Assembly: GCA_009379845.1 (NCBI GenBank)
Contig: WHSZ01000013.1
Span: forward strand, 36,815-100,814
DNA from: Pseudonocardiaceae bacterium
GTDB taxonomy: Bacteria; Actinomycetota; Actinomycetes; Mycobacteriales; Pseudonocardiaceae
Reading direction: 5' to 3'
Length of the DNA stretch: 64,000 bases
Shown here in pieces: positions 16,089-25,360 of this stretch. Under the pieces are notes generated by a model. It made no database searches and was not told where the DNA came from. It saw only the letters and a list, made by a program, of their open reading frames with translations. The translations under genes were made by a program, and so were the position numbers. Position 1 is the first letter of the stretch, and each line of letters starts with the position of its first letter.

Positions 16089-17128
16089 ACGAACAGCAGG
16101 TGCCAACGCTCGCCGTCACGCTCGGCGACGTGGCGGGTATCGGGCCGGAGATCACCGCCCGCAGCCTGCTCGAGCACGACGAGCTGCGCACCATCTGCCG
16201 GCCCGTCGTGATCGGGGATGCCGACGCCGTGCGCAAGGCCGTCACGGTGATCGGTGGCGACACCGCCGCGGTGCACGTCGTGGACTCCCCGAGGGCGGCC
16301 GGGAACGAGCCGGGGACGATCGAGGTGGTGCAGGACGGCCCGCCGCTCGGTCACGTGCCGTACGGCGAGATCAGCGTTGACGCCGGTCACGGTTCGGCGC
16401 GGTTCGTGATGACCGCGTGCGAGCTGGCCAGGGACGGGCTGGTGGATGGCATCGTCACCGCGCCGCTGAACAAGGCCGCGATGCACGCGGCCGGCCACAC
16501 CTGGCCGGGCCACACCGAACTGCTGGCGCACGAGTTCGGGGTGCGGAACTTCAGCCTGGTGCTGTCCGCGGGAGAGCTGTTCTTCTTTCACCTCACCACG
16601 CACGTGTCGCTGCGCAAGGCGATCGCCGGCATCACCCCGACTCGAACGGACAACGTACTGCGGCTGGTCGGGTCGTTCGCTCGCGCGCTCGACCGCGCGG
16701 ACGAGCCGATCGGCGTCGCCGGGCTGAACCCGCATGCCGGGGAGAACCGGTTGTTCGGCCACGAGGACGCCGACGTGCTCGCCCCGGCGATCGAGAAGGC
16801 CAGGGCCGCTGGCATCAACGCGGTCGGGCCGTTGCCGGCCGACGCGCTCATCCCGGCGGCTGTGCGCGGGGAGTGGAAGTTCGTCGTGGTCTGCTACCAC
16901 GACCAGGGCCATGCCCCGTTCAAGGCGGTCTACGGCGACGACGGCGTGAACATCACGGTCGGCCTGCCCGTGGTGCGGGTTTCCGTGGACCACGGCACCG
17001 CCTTCGACATCGCCGGCACGGGCCTCGCCCGTGAGGCAAGCCTGGTGCTGGCGACCCGCCGGGCCGCCGAGCTGGTGCCCGGATGGCGGCAGGTGTGGGA
17101 AACCGCCAGTGCCGGCGTGGCCTCGTAA
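16085..17128 (+). CDS. pdxA2: PdxA2-type 4-phospho-D-threonate dehydrogenase
   Basis: PdxA family members oxidise and decarboxylate 4-phosphohydroxythreonine; PdxA2 acts on 4-phospho-D-threonate to give dihydroxyacetone phosphate. The metal-binding histidines are visible in WPGHTELLA, NPHAGE and YHDQGHAPFK, and the N-terminal LGDVAGIGPEI is typical. At 347 residues it is full length. Its position directly after the kinase, rather than with vitamin B6 genes, supports the PdxA2 role. It starts with TTG at 16085, overlapping the kinase stop by four bases. Confidence 0.88.
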   Translation: MNEQQVPTLAVTLGDVAGIGPEITARSLLEHDELRTICRPVVIGDADAVRKAVTVIGGDTAAVHVVDSPRAAGNEPGTIEVVQDGPPLGHVPYGEISVDAGHGSARFVMTACELARDGLVDGIVTAPLNKAAMHAAGHTWPGHTELLAHEFGVRNFSLVLSAGELFFFHLTTHVSLRKAIAGITPTRTDNVLRLVGSFARALDRADEPIGVAGLNPHAGENRLFGHEDADVLAPAIEKARAAGINAVGPLPADALIPAAVRGEWKFVVVCYHDQGHAPFKAVYGDDGVNITVGLPVVRVSVDHGTAFDIAGTGLAREASLVLATRRAAELVPGWRQVWETASAGVAS

Positions 17129-17139
17129 ACTCGCGGATT

Positions 17140-18012
17140 ATGGGCGTCGACCGGACGGACACGCGGCCGTTGCACCAGCAAGTGGCCCAGTCGTTGCGCC
17201 AGGAGATCCTCGGCCACGACCTGCCGCCGGGAGCTGCGCTACCGAGCGAGGCGGAACTATGCGCCCGATTCGGCGTCGGGCGCAGCGTGGTGCGGCAAGC
17301 AATTGCCGCTCTGGCCAGCGATGGGCTGGTGGTGCGCAGCCAGGGCCGGCCAACGGTCGTCGCGTCGCCTGCCGAGTATCGCCGGCTGGTGCAACGTGCG
17401 ACCGGGCTGTTCGAGCAGTTCGCCAACCGAGGGCAGGAACTGCGCACCACGGTGCTCGAGCTGGGTGAAGATCACCCGCCGCCGAGGGCACGCGCGTTCC
17501 TTGGTACCCAGGACACCATCCGGTTGGAGCGAGTTCGGCTGGTGGACGGCGATCCGCTTTCCTACGTCCGCACTTGGTTGCCGGCGGCGCGCGTGCCGGG
17601 CCTGCGCGCCGGGGACCTGACCGACGCGTCGCTGCACCGGCTGCTCACTCGTGCCTACGACCTGCGGCCGGTGAGCGGGCGCCGGCAGGTTCGGGCCGTC
17701 GCGGCCGACGAGCGGCTCGCGACCGCGCTGCACACCGAGCTCGGCGGACCGTTGCTGCTCCTCGAGGGGGAGACCGCCGATCAGCACGACCGGCCGCTCG
17801 AGTGGTTTTCCACCTGGCATCGTGCGGATCGGGTGGTGTTCGACGTCGACGTGTCGGAGACGGCGGAGACGCTGCGCATCGACGCGCTCGAAACCGAGCC
17901 GCCCACCCGTGCCGAACCGTCAGCCGACGACGGGCGTGGCGGCACGCCAACCCCCGCCGACCTGGCGCGCGCCCGGGATCTGCTGGCCGAACTGAGCCGC
18001 CTGCTCGGCTGA
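17140..18012 (+). CDS. GntR-family regulator with UTRA domain
   Basis: A GntR winged helix (residues 10-70, LRQEILGHDLPPGAALPSEA, then GVGRSVVRQAIAALASDGLV) is joined to a UTRA effector-binding domain (residues about 95-245, with DTIRLERVRLVDGDPLSYV). This is the HutC subfamily. Eleven bases separate it from pdxA2, so it is probably the last gene of the D-threonate-type operon and controls it from the palindromes at 13791-13817. The C-terminal tail of 35 residues is charged and unconserved. The likely effector is a phosphorylated sugar acid. Confidence 0.87.
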   Translation: MGVDRTDTRPLHQQVAQSLRQEILGHDLPPGAALPSEAELCARFGVGRSVVRQAIAALASDGLVVRSQGRPTVVASPAEYRRLVQRATGLFEQFANRGQELRTTVLELGEDHPPPRARAFLGTQDTIRLERVRLVDGDPLSYVRTWLPAARVPGLRAGDLTDASLHRLLTRAYDLRPVSGRRQVRAVAADERLATALHTELGGPLLLLEGETADQHDRPLEWFSTWHRADRVVFDVDVSETAETLRIDALETEPPTRAEPSADDGRGGTPTPADLARARDLLAELSRLLG

Positions 18013-18282
18013 CCACGTTCCGGCGAGAACGGCCACTCGGAGAAATTCCGCAACCTGTCGCTGTCCCTGATCCGGCGCGTGAGATGCCGCCACGCCGCGG
18101 GTTCCCGCGAAGCAGGATCCGTTGCCGTTCCGCACCGGGCAGGACATGATCAACCCTGGAGATCGCCGCGTGGCTTTCCCGCCAGGCGCGGGCACTGGCC
18201 GGTCTGTTCGGCGGTCAGCGAAGCGCGACTTGTGATAAGCAAGTTCAGTCTACTAAGAGGATAAGGCGTTAGAATCCAGATC
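18013..18282. other. Intergenic region before the HxlR gene
   Basis: No gene is recognised in these 270 bases. A short imperfect dyad (CTTGTGATAAGCAAG, 18229-18243) and an AT-richer stretch just upstream of 18283 probably form the promoter and operator of the next gene. Confidence 0.5.
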
Positions 18283-18924
18283 ATGGCCAGGCGATATTAC
18301 GGGCAGTACTGCGGCCTCGCGCACGCCGTGGATCTGGTCGGTGAGCGATGGGCACTGCTGATCGTCCGCGATCTGCTGGTGAGCCCGAAACGATTCACGG
18401 ATCTCAAGCGAGGACTGCCGCGGATACCCACGAACGTGCTCTCCGCGCGGCTCAAGGAGCTGGAGGGCGCCGGGGTGGTCCGCCGCCACGTGCTGCCCCG
18501 GCCGGACGGCTCGGTGGTGTACGAGCTGACCGACTACGGCAACGAACTCGAGGACATCGTCCTGGCGCTCGGCCGGTGGGGCGCGCGAACGCTTGGTGAG
18601 CCAGGTGCGGATGACATCGTCACCGCCGATGCGCTGATCATGGCGATGCGCTCCACGTTCCGCCCCGAGGCCGCCCGTGACATGACGGCCAGTTACGAGC
18701 TGCGCGTGGGGGACGTCGTTATCCATGTGCGGGTCGACGACGGCGATCTCGAGGTCGCGGAGGGCGGATTGCCGGACGCGGGCCTGGTTATCGAGACCGG
18801 CCCGGCGATCAAGGCGCTGATGGCCGGCGAGCTCGGTCCCGAGCAGGCAATCGCGGACGGGCAGGTGGCCCTCACCGGTCCGGCCGACCTGCTGCACCGG
18901 TTCGTCCAAACGTTCCGGATCTAG
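18283..18924 (+). CDS. HxlR regulator with C-terminal SCP2-like domain
   Basis: The first 105 residues form an HxlR winged helix (YCGLAHAVDLVGERWALLIVRDLL, then PRIPTNVLSARLKELEGAG). The last 90 (YELRVGDVVIHVRVDDGDLEV, then GLVIETGPAIKALMAGEL) resemble the SCP2/sterol-carrier fold that binds lipophilic ligands. This gives a one-component sensor architecture that is common in actinomycetes. The single conserved Cys near the N-terminus (Cys9) could also respond to redox. No obvious target gene is adjacent, because the neighbouring YCII gene is broken. Confidence 0.85.
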   Translation: MARRYYGQYCGLAHAVDLVGERWALLIVRDLLVSPKRFTDLKRGLPRIPTNVLSARLKELEGAGVVRRHVLPRPDGSVVYELTDYGNELEDIVLALGRWGARTLGEPGADDIVTADALIMAMRSTFRPEAARDMTASYELRVGDVVIHVRVDDGDLEVAEGGLPDAGLVIETGPAIKALMAGELGPEQAIADGQVALTGPADLLHRFVQTFRI

Positions 18925-19040
18925 CGGCCTGGCCGTTACCCCGGCACTGGCTGAACCCCGGGGGCGGCCCGCCGTTCGGCGTTGCCGTGCATGGCGGCGA
19001 AGTTCCGAACCGCCGGCGAACGCGGCGAGGACCCGTGACG

Positions 19041-19281
19041 TCAGCCCGGACCGGACATGTCCGTGATCGGCCGCAACTCCACGGCGGCGACGACCAGGGT
19101 CGGCGAGCGCCGGGCCGCCGACCAGCTCTCCGGACTCGGTGATCTCCTCGTGCAGCGCCTCGGCCTGCCGGATCATCTCATCGCGCTCCTCGCCCGACAG
19201 CGCGAGAAACTCCGGACTCCGCAGGTACATCGGGTGCTCCCAGCTTGCCGGGTTGCTGTAGATCAGGAGTAGGTACTTCAT
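19041..19281 (-). pseudogene. YCII-related protein with internal deletion
   Basis: The first 62 codons (MKYLLLIYSNPASWEHPMYL to GELVGGPALADP) are a normal YCII/DGPF start. After that point the frame shifts. In another frame the true C-terminus resumes as VAAVELRPITDMSGPG and stops at 19041. The central part of about 45 residues, including the DGPF motif that names the family, is missing. One out-of-frame internal deletion near 19090-19100 explains this. Confidence 0.75.
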
Positions 19282-19333
19282 CGCGAGCTCCTCTGGTTCA
19301 CCTCGCCCCTGCCGTGCCGAAACGCATTGTCGG

Positions 19334-19726
19334 CTACGCCAGACCCGCGACGCCGATCACGTTGCCCTCTGGATCGGTGAAATGCCCGACGACGAGGTCC
19401 CCTGCGGGTGGCCGCTCGGGCGCGGGACCCATCAGCCGCGTCCCGCCAAGGCTCTCGGCCTTCCGCAACGCGGCCTCGACGTCGGCGACACCCACGTAGA
19501 ACAGAACGCGGGGTCGGTAGCCCTCGCCGCCGGCGACGCCACCGTTGATGCCGGTTCCATCGCCGGTCGTGCTCCCGTCCACGAACCCGTAATTGCCGGG
19601 CTGGGAGACCGCTTCGGTCGACGCGTCCCCGATGTTGAACTCCCAACCGAACAGCTCGCCGTAGTATCCGCGAAGCTTCGCCGGATCGCTCCCGATGATC
19701 TCGAAATGCACTACTGGCTGTCCCAT
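19334..19726 (-). CDS. VOC superfamily (glyoxalase-like) protein
   Basis: A 130-residue two-module VOC protein. It begins GQPVVHFEIIGSDPAKLRGY and contains LFGWEFNIGD. It ends DLVVGHFTDPEGNVIGVAGLA, typical of the CFP-30-like actinobacterial glyoxalases. ATG at 19726 is the family start; the frame is open upstream across the divergent region without similarity. It lies 52 bases upstream of the broken YCII gene in the same direction, so the two may once have been co-transcribed. Confidence 0.85.
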   Translation of the reverse strand: MGQPVVHFEIIGSDPAKLRGYYGELFGWEFNIGDASTEAVSQPGNYGFVDGSTTGDGTGINGGVAGGEGYRPRVLFYVGVADVEAALRKAESLGGTRLMGPAPERPPAGDLVVGHFTDPEGNVIGVAGLA

Positions 19727-19928
19727 CGCCAGTCCCTTCCGCGCCGATGGTTCGGCGCTTTGTCGTGGTGCGCCGAACGGGCGCCTCACAACAGAGATCG
19801 GAGCCCGCGGAGCGATCTCGACATCACGACGCGACAGTTCTCCGGCAATGTCGCTCGCCTGTTCCGTCGACACCGAACTCCCGCAGCGGCCGGGAGCCGG
19901 TGTGCGCGCCGGTAGGCTCGGTAAGGAC

Positions 19929-20990
19929 ATGACCACGCTGCACGAGATCGCATTGCTTCGCCTTGCGGGGCAACGCCTGGTGGGCCCTGGTTTCAGCACG
20001 GCAACCGAGGCGGTGCGCTGGCTCACGGCCATGCAAGCGCAGGACCATCCGGGTGCGATCACCTCGATCGCGATACGGACCGAGGCTGCGAGCCGCGAGA
20101 CCGTCGAGGCGGCGCTGAACGCGGGCGAGGTCGTCAAATCCTGGCCGATGCGGGGCACCCTGCACTTCGTGCCGGCCGAGGACCTGCCGTGGATGCTGGA
20201 TCTGGCGGCGAACCGGGTCATCGCGAGCGCGGCGTCGCGGTATGCCGAGCTGGGCCTCGACGAAGCCACCTTCGAGCGCGCAACGCAGCTGACCGTCGGG
20301 GCATTGGCGGGCGGGCGGCAACTGCGCAGGGACGACCTGTTCGCTGTCTGGGACGCGGCCGGCCTCGAGACGGCGAAACAGCGCGGCTACCACCTCATCC
20401 GGTATCTCGCCATGACCGGAATACTCTGCTTCGGCCCGACAGCGGACGGGGAACAGCGCATCGTGCTGCTCGACGAATGGGTGCCACGCCCGAGGCGGCC
20501 GGACCGCGACGAGGCTCTGGGGGAGTGGGCGTCGCGGTACTTCCGCGGCCACGGCCCGGCGACCGCACGGGATTTCGCGTGGTGGGCGAAACTCGTCGCG
20601 GCCGACGTCAAGACCGGTCTCGCGGTGGCACGGCCGGGCCTCGAACGGCTGGAACTCGACGGTGCCGAGTACTTCCTCGACCCGCGAACTCCGGAGCGGC
20701 TCGCCGAATACCGGCGCCACGCCAGGGGCGTCCTGCTGCTCCCCGGCTTCGACGAATACTTGCTCGGCTACCAGGACCGCGGCGCGGCGTTGCCAGCCGA
20801 GTTCGCGCAACGCGTCGTTCCAGGCAACAACGGGGTGTTCCAGCCAACCGTGGTGGTGGATGGCGAGATCGTCGGCACCTGGAAACGTTCCGGGCGGGGC
20901 GCCGCCCGGAAGGTACTCGCCACCCCGTTCACCACGTTCCCGAAGAAGGCGCGGGACGCCATTCCACGGCTGTACCAAGCCCTTCCGTAA
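19929..20990 (+). CDS. Winged-helix DNA-binding domain protein (HTH_42 / YcaQ-like)
   Basis: A 353-residue protein of the HTH_42 family, to which the DNA glycosylase YcaQ/AlkX belongs. Recognisable features are WLTAMQAQDHPGAITSIAIR, SWPMRGTLHFVPAEDLPWML, GHGPATARDFAWWAKL and PGFDEYLLGYQDR. The YcaQ catalytic QxQ motif is reduced to QAQ (MQAQD), as in related actinobacterial proteins. It probably acts on DNA, as a glycosylase or binding protein, but the exact activity is uncertain. ATG at 19929. It stands alone, divergent from the VOC gene. Confidence 0.8.
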   Translation: MTTLHEIALLRLAGQRLVGPGFSTATEAVRWLTAMQAQDHPGAITSIAIRTEAASRETVEAALNAGEVVKSWPMRGTLHFVPAEDLPWMLDLAANRVIASAASRYAELGLDEATFERATQLTVGALAGGRQLRRDDLFAVWDAAGLETAKQRGYHLIRYLAMTGILCFGPTADGEQRIVLLDEWVPRPRRPDRDEALGEWASRYFRGHGPATARDFAWWAKLVAADVKTGLAVARPGLERLELDGAEYFLDPRTPERLAEYRRHARGVLLLPGFDEYLLGYQDRGAALPAEFAQRVVPGNNGVFQPTVVVDGEIVGTWKRSGRGAARKVLATPFTTFPKKARDAIPRLYQALP

Positions 20991-21117
20991 CGCACGCTCG
21001 GAAAACCAGCCAAAATTTCCAGTGGAATCGTCGCCGGTCGCGCAACTTCTGACGGTCTCATGGCGATAGCGGCAGTAGAGGAACTTGTGCCCAAGGCCTT
21101 ACGGCCGGGGGGCTGGG

Positions 21118-24100
21118 ATGTCTGGTCGGCGGTTCGTTGGTCGGCGCCGCGAGCTCGGCGTGCTCACGGCGGCGTTGGATGCCGCCGTCGAAGGCCGCGG
21201 AGAGCTGATTCTGATCGACGGCGAGGCCGGTGCGGGTAAGACCCGCCTGATGTCCGAGCTGGTCGCGGACACGCGGCGGCGAGGCCTCGAGTCGTTCTGG
21301 GCGGCCTGCTCCTACGGGGACGGCGCGCCGGCGTTGTGGCCGTGGCTGCAGGTCGTTCGGCAGCTCGCGACGCGCGGGCACGGCACCGATGCCGAACTCG
21401 CCGAGTGGGTGGCGACCGGCGCCGGCGGCGGTGCCATGCTTGGCGATGCCGATCCGGCCGGCACCAAGGCACGGTTGTTCGATCGCATCGCGCGCAGGGT
21501 GTGCCGCGCCGCCCGGGACCGCCCGGCCGTGGTGGTGATCGACGACTTGCAGTGGGCGGACGTGTCGTCACTCGAGTTGCTCGCGTTGATCGCCTCCGCG
21601 TTGCACACCGAACGACTTGTGCTCGTCGCCGCGTTCCGGGAGACCGCGATCGCGGCGGACGGGCCGATGGAAAAACTGCTGGAGGAGCGTTCCCTTGACG
21701 GTGAGCGCATCACGCTGGCGGGCCTCGCGCCGCAAGAGGTGCACGCACTCGCCGAGGTGGAGACGGGACATCCGGTCAGCGACGGCGTGCTGGACACGCT
21801 GCACGCCCATACCGCGGGCAACCCGTTCTTCGTCAAGGAGCTCATCCATCTACACGTCGCTCGCGGCACGCTGGACCTGCCGGAGCCGCTTCCGTCCAGC
21901 ATCCGGGAGGTGCTGCACCACCAGACGGCCCGGCTGTCGCCGGCCTGCGGTGAGACGCTCGAGCTCGCGTCCGTCGTCGGCAGCGAATTCGGTGTCGATG
22001 TGCTCTGCACCGCCGCGAATACACCAAGTGGAGAGCTGCTCACCGTGCTCGACGAGCCGCTCACCCGCGGAATCGTCACCGAAAAGGGATCCGGACGGTT
22101 CGCGTTCGCCCACGACCTGTTCCGGGAAGCCTTCTACCAGCGACTCCCAAACACCACGCGGATGCGGCTGCACCTCGCGATCGCCCGCGCACTGGAACGC
22201 CTGCATTCAAACGGCAAGGCCCCAGTGTCGTCGCAGCTCGCCCACCATTTCCTGGCCGCGACGCCGATCGCCGGTGTCGACAAAGCGGTGCATTATGCCG
22301 TCAAGGCGGGCGAGCGGGCCAGCAGTCTCGGCGCGCTCGAGCAGGCCGAGGCGCTCTACGCGGCGGCACTCGCAGCGCTGCCATACGAGGAACGCAGCGT
22401 CCGCCGGGCCGACCTGCTGATCAGGTTGGCCGAGGCGCGGTGGCGCATGCAGGCGGATGACACGTCCAGAATGGCCATCGACGAAGCCGCCGACATCGCC
22501 CACGACATCGATGACGCCGAGCTGCTCGCCAGGTCCGCGCTCGCGGAGGGGCACGGGCTGGGCGGAATCCAGTCACCAACCGCGTCGGCCAGCCGGCGGC
22601 TCATCACGTTGCTCGACGACGCGTTGTGGCAGCTGCCGGCCGAGGACGGCGAGCTGCGCTGCCGCGTGCTGTCCCGGCTTGCCGTCGAGCTCTACCTGAC
22701 ACCGCAGGCCGAGCGCCGCGCCGCGCTGTCGGCTGAGGCCGTCGCCATGGCGCGGCGCCTTGCCGAACCCCGCGCGCTGGCGATCGCGCTGTATTCGCGG
22801 CAGGTCGCCATGGTCGGGCCGGACGGACTCGCCGACCGCATCGACGCCGCGGACGAGATCCTGACGCTCGCGCGCCGCGCCGGTGACTCGGAGCTGGCCT
22901 TCTGGGGATACCTGTTCCGCACCTGGACCCGTAGCGAGCAGTGCCTTCCGGTGGTGGACGAGCTCACCACCTGTGCCGAGCTGGCCGATCGCGTCAAGGT
23001 TCCAGCGTTGCGGATGGAAGTCGGCCTGCGCCAAGCCATCCGCGCGCTCATGTCCTGCCGGTTCGCGGACGCCCGGGCCTACGTCGACGCGGTGCGAGCG
23101 CTGCCGGAAGCCGCCCAGGCGCCGGCAACGTTGCTGGCCACCTCGGCGCTGACCGGCTACCTGCAGGGCCCGCTCACAGTTGTCGAACCGCTCATCCGCC
23201 GGCTGGCACAGGAGATGCCGGACGTGCCGCTGTGGCAGGCGGCGCTGGCGGCGAGTCAGGTCGAGCTCGACAAGCTCACCGATGTGGCACGGCAACTCGA
23301 TCTCCTTGCCGGGCAAGGATTCCGGTTACCACGGGACGGCAACTGGTTGTTCGCCATGTACTGCCTGGCCTTCGCCTGTTTCGCAACCCGGGATGCGCGC
23401 CGGGCCGCCCTGCTGTATCCGATGGTACTGCCGTACGCGGACCGTGCCCCGATCGACGCGTTTGGCTGCATGGCAACCGGTATCGGCCTGCTCGACGCCG
23501 CGCAGGGGCGCTACGACCAGGCGCTGCGGTGGCTGCGGCGCGGCCACGACCGCAACCTCGCGATGGGCAATCTGGCGTTCGCGCTATGGACCGAGCGGGA
23601 GCGCGGGGCCGTGTTGCTCGCCAGGGATTCGCCGGGCGACAGGGTGACCGCCGAGCGGCTTCTCGCGGAGGTGGTTGATCAGATGCGCTCCCTCGAGCTC
23701 AACGGTTTCGCCGAACGAGCGCAGCGGTTGCTCGCCGTCGCGTCAGCCGAGGAAGTCGGGCCGACGACCTGTGAGTTGCGCCGCGAGCAGGACGTCTGGG
23801 TGATCACCTACCGTGGCGCGACCGTCCGCGTCGGGCACGCCAAGGGACTCGCCGACATGGCCACGCTGGTGTCGATACCCGGCGCGCAGGTGCACGTCAC
23901 CGAACTCTTCGGCGGTGTCAGGGAGACGGCGACCGGCGAGGTCATCGACGAGCGGGCGCAGGCGGCCTACCGGAACCGGATCGCCGAGCTGGAGGCCGAT
24001 ATCGTCGAGGCGGAGGCGAACGCGGACATGGCAAGGGCAGAGCGGGCCCGCGCCGAGCACGACGCGCTCGTCTCCCACCTCGCGGCGGCGGTCGGGTTGC

Positions 24101-24285
24101 ACGGCCGGCCCCGCCGCATGAGCGACGCGACGGAGCGGGCCCGCAAGGCCGTAACCTGGCGTATCCGCAGGGCAACCCGCGTGATCAGCAACGCGAACCT
24201 GGAGATCGGCCGGCACCTCGAACAGTCCGTCACCACCGGAACGTACTGTTCGTACCAGCCGGAGCGGGCCCGACCCGATGCGTAG
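21118..24285 (+). CDS. Large AAA-type ATPase/TPR regulator with a non-LuxR C-terminal domain
   Basis: A 1,055-residue protein. The N-terminal AAA ATPase starts with RFVGRRRELGVL, then Walker A GEAGAGKT (residues 35-42) and Walker B VVVIDDLQWAD (about residues 138-148). Arg/Leu/Ala-rich TPR-like helices run from about residue 370 to 870. In place of the usual LuxR helix-turn-helix, the C-terminus has a small all-beta stretch (CELRREQDVWVITYRG), a charged coiled coil (RIAELEADIVEAEANADMA) and a basic helical end. It is probably a STAND/MalT-like signalling protein. The start at 21118 follows GGGGGGCTGGG. Confidence 0.8.
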   Translation: MSGRRFVGRRRELGVLTAALDAAVEGRGELILIDGEAGAGKTRLMSELVADTRRRGLESFWAACSYGDGAPALWPWLQVVRQLATRGHGTDAELAEWVATGAGGGAMLGDADPAGTKARLFDRIARRVCRAARDRPAVVVIDDLQWADVSSLELLALIASALHTERLVLVAAFRETAIAADGPMEKLLEERSLDGERITLAGLAPQEVHALAEVETGHPVSDGVLDTLHAHTAGNPFFVKELIHLHVARGTLDLPEPLPSSIREVLHHQTARLSPACGETLELASVVGSEFGVDVLCTAANTPSGELLTVLDEPLTRGIVTEKGSGRFAFAHDLFREAFYQRLPNTTRMRLHLAIARALERLHSNGKAPVSSQLAHHFLAATPIAGVDKAVHYAVKAGERASSLGALEQAEALYAAALAALPYEERSVRRADLLIRLAEARWRMQADDTSRMAIDEAADIAHDIDDAELLARSALAEGHGLGGIQSPTASASRRLITLLDDALWQLPAEDGELRCRVLSRLAVELYLTPQAERRAALSAEAVAMARRLAEPRALAIALYSRQVAMVGPDGLADRIDAADEILTLARRAGDSELAFWGYLFRTWTRSEQCLPVVDELTTCAELADRVKVPALRMEVGLRQAIRALMSCRFADARAYVDAVRALPEAAQAPATLLATSALTGYLQGPLTVVEPLIRRLAQEMPDVPLWQAALAASQVELDKLTDVARQLDLLAGQGFRLPRDGNWLFAMYCLAFACFATRDARRAALLYPMVLPYADRAPIDAFGCMATGIGLLDAAQGRYDQALRWLRRGHDRNLAMGNLAFALWTERERGAVLLARDSPGDRVTAERLLAEVVDQMRSLELNGFAERAQRLLAVASAEEVGPTTCELRREQDVWVITYRGATVRVGHAKGLADMATLVSIPGAQVHVTELFGGVRETATGEVIDERAQAAYRNRIAELEADIVEAEANADMARAERARAEHDALVSHLAAAVGLHGRPRRMSDATERARKAVTWRIRRATRVISNANLEIGRHLEQSVTTGTYCSYQPERARPDA

Positions 24286-24292
24286 GGTTTGG

Positions 24293-25360
24293 TTACGCGC
24301 GTGCCTCCAGAATCAAGTTGAGTGGAGTTTCGGCGATCCTGCGGAAGCGGGTGTACCCGGCTTCTTCGAAGACCTCTCGCAGCTTGCCCTCGCCTGCCTG
24401 AGCCCCGAGACCCAGCCCGACTTCCTGGGACAGCGAGTTCGGTGTGCAGACCGTGGCTGACGCGGTGTAGAGCAGCGCCGCCATCGGGTTGCCTGCCAGG
24501 TTCGCGGCGCGCCCGTCCACCGCGAACGGTTCAACGAGCAGCACGGCTCCGTCGTCCGTTAGGTGTTCCCTGGCGTAGCGAGCGATGCCGACCGGGTCGC
24601 CCATGTCGTGCAGGCAATCGAAGAAACAGATCAGGTCGAAGGTGCCGCTGTAGCTCTTAGCCTCGGCGACCTCGAAGTGCGTGTTTCCGGAGGTGCCGGC
24701 CTCGTTGGCGCGCAGCCGCGCGGTGTCGATCGACGGCCGGTGGCTGTCGAAACCGGTGATCTGGGAGTTTGGGTAGTTCTCGGCCATCACCACGACCGAA
24801 GCGCCGTGCCCGCAGCCGATGTCGGCGACCTGCGCTCCCGCCACGAGCCTGTCGTGCACCCCGTCAAGCCCCTGCAACCAGTTCGGCAGCTCAGCCCGGT
24901 AACCCGTGCGGAAGAACCACTCGGTGCCCTCGAACAGTCTTGGATGGTGCTCGCCCCAGGCGAGCCCGCCGGTACCCCGGTAAGCGGCAGTGACTTTGTC
25001 GATGTCGCTGAAGAACGCCCCGAACGCGGCCATGGCCCGTGCCACGAATGTCGGCGAGGTGTCATCGGCGAGCACCGCCGCGGATTCCGCGCTCATCGTG
25101 TAGCTATCGGACTTGTCGTCGTAGTCGATCAACCCGCCGGCCGCCTGACTGTCCAGCCATTCCCTGACCAGCCGGGGATGGCATCGCGTCTCGGTCGCCA
25201 CTTCGTCGGCCGACAACGGAACACCGCCAGCCAGCGCGCCGTACAGGCCGAGTTCGTCTCCAACCCAGATGCTGAAGCACAACGCCCCTCCGGTCATGTT
25301 CCCCACCATCTGGCCCATCAACTCTTCGAGCTTTTCCTGGTTGAGCTCGGTTGTGGTCAC
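24293..25360 (-). CDS. Class I SAM-dependent methyltransferase (Rv2258c-like)
   Basis: A 355-residue protein with an N-terminal winged-helix-like domain (GLYGALAGGVPLSADEVATE, RLVREWLDSQAAGGLIDYD) that usually dimerises. The methyltransferase core begins at VADIGCGHGASVVVMAENYP, followed by FDLICFFDCLHDMGDP. This matches the mycobacterial Rv2258c group. GGAGG precedes the GTG start at 25360. The leader can form a hairpin that involves the ribosome site (25361-25417). A decayed TetR gene lies divergent to it and was probably its repressor. Confidence 0.87.
   Translation of the reverse strand: MTTTELNQEKLEELMGQMVGNMTGGALCFSIWVGDELGLYGALAGGVPLSADEVATETRCHPRLVREWLDSQAAGGLIDYDDKSDSYTMSAESAAVLADDTSPTFVARAMAAFGAFFSDIDKVTAAYRGTGGLAWGEHHPRLFEGTEWFFRTGYRAELPNWLQGLDGVHDRLVAGAQVADIGCGHGASVVVMAENYPNSQITGFDSHRPSIDTARLRANEAGTSGNTHFEVAEAKSYSGTFDLICFFDCLHDMGDPVGIARYAREHLTDDGAVLLVEPFAVDGRAANLAGNPMAALLYTASATVCTPNSLSQEVGLGLGAQAGEGKLREVFEEAGYTRFRRIAETPLNLILEARA

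Noticed and set aside
13534..16993. Long minus-strand frames opposite the kdgT-dtnK-pdxA2 operon
   Set aside because: These are antisense shadows of well-supported genes. They are rich in Arg, Gln and His and have no credible start signals.
16085..17128. Vitamin B6 biosynthetic PdxA
   Set aside because: Actinobacteria normally make PLP with PdxST, and the gene is coupled to a C4 sugar-acid kinase and permease. PdxA2 is the better call.
18060..18260. DUF397-like remnant before the HxlR gene
   Set aside because: A minus-strand piece resembling SCPVRNGNGSCFAG was considered, but it lacks the Trp-Arg-Lys-Ser-Ser pattern of DUF397.
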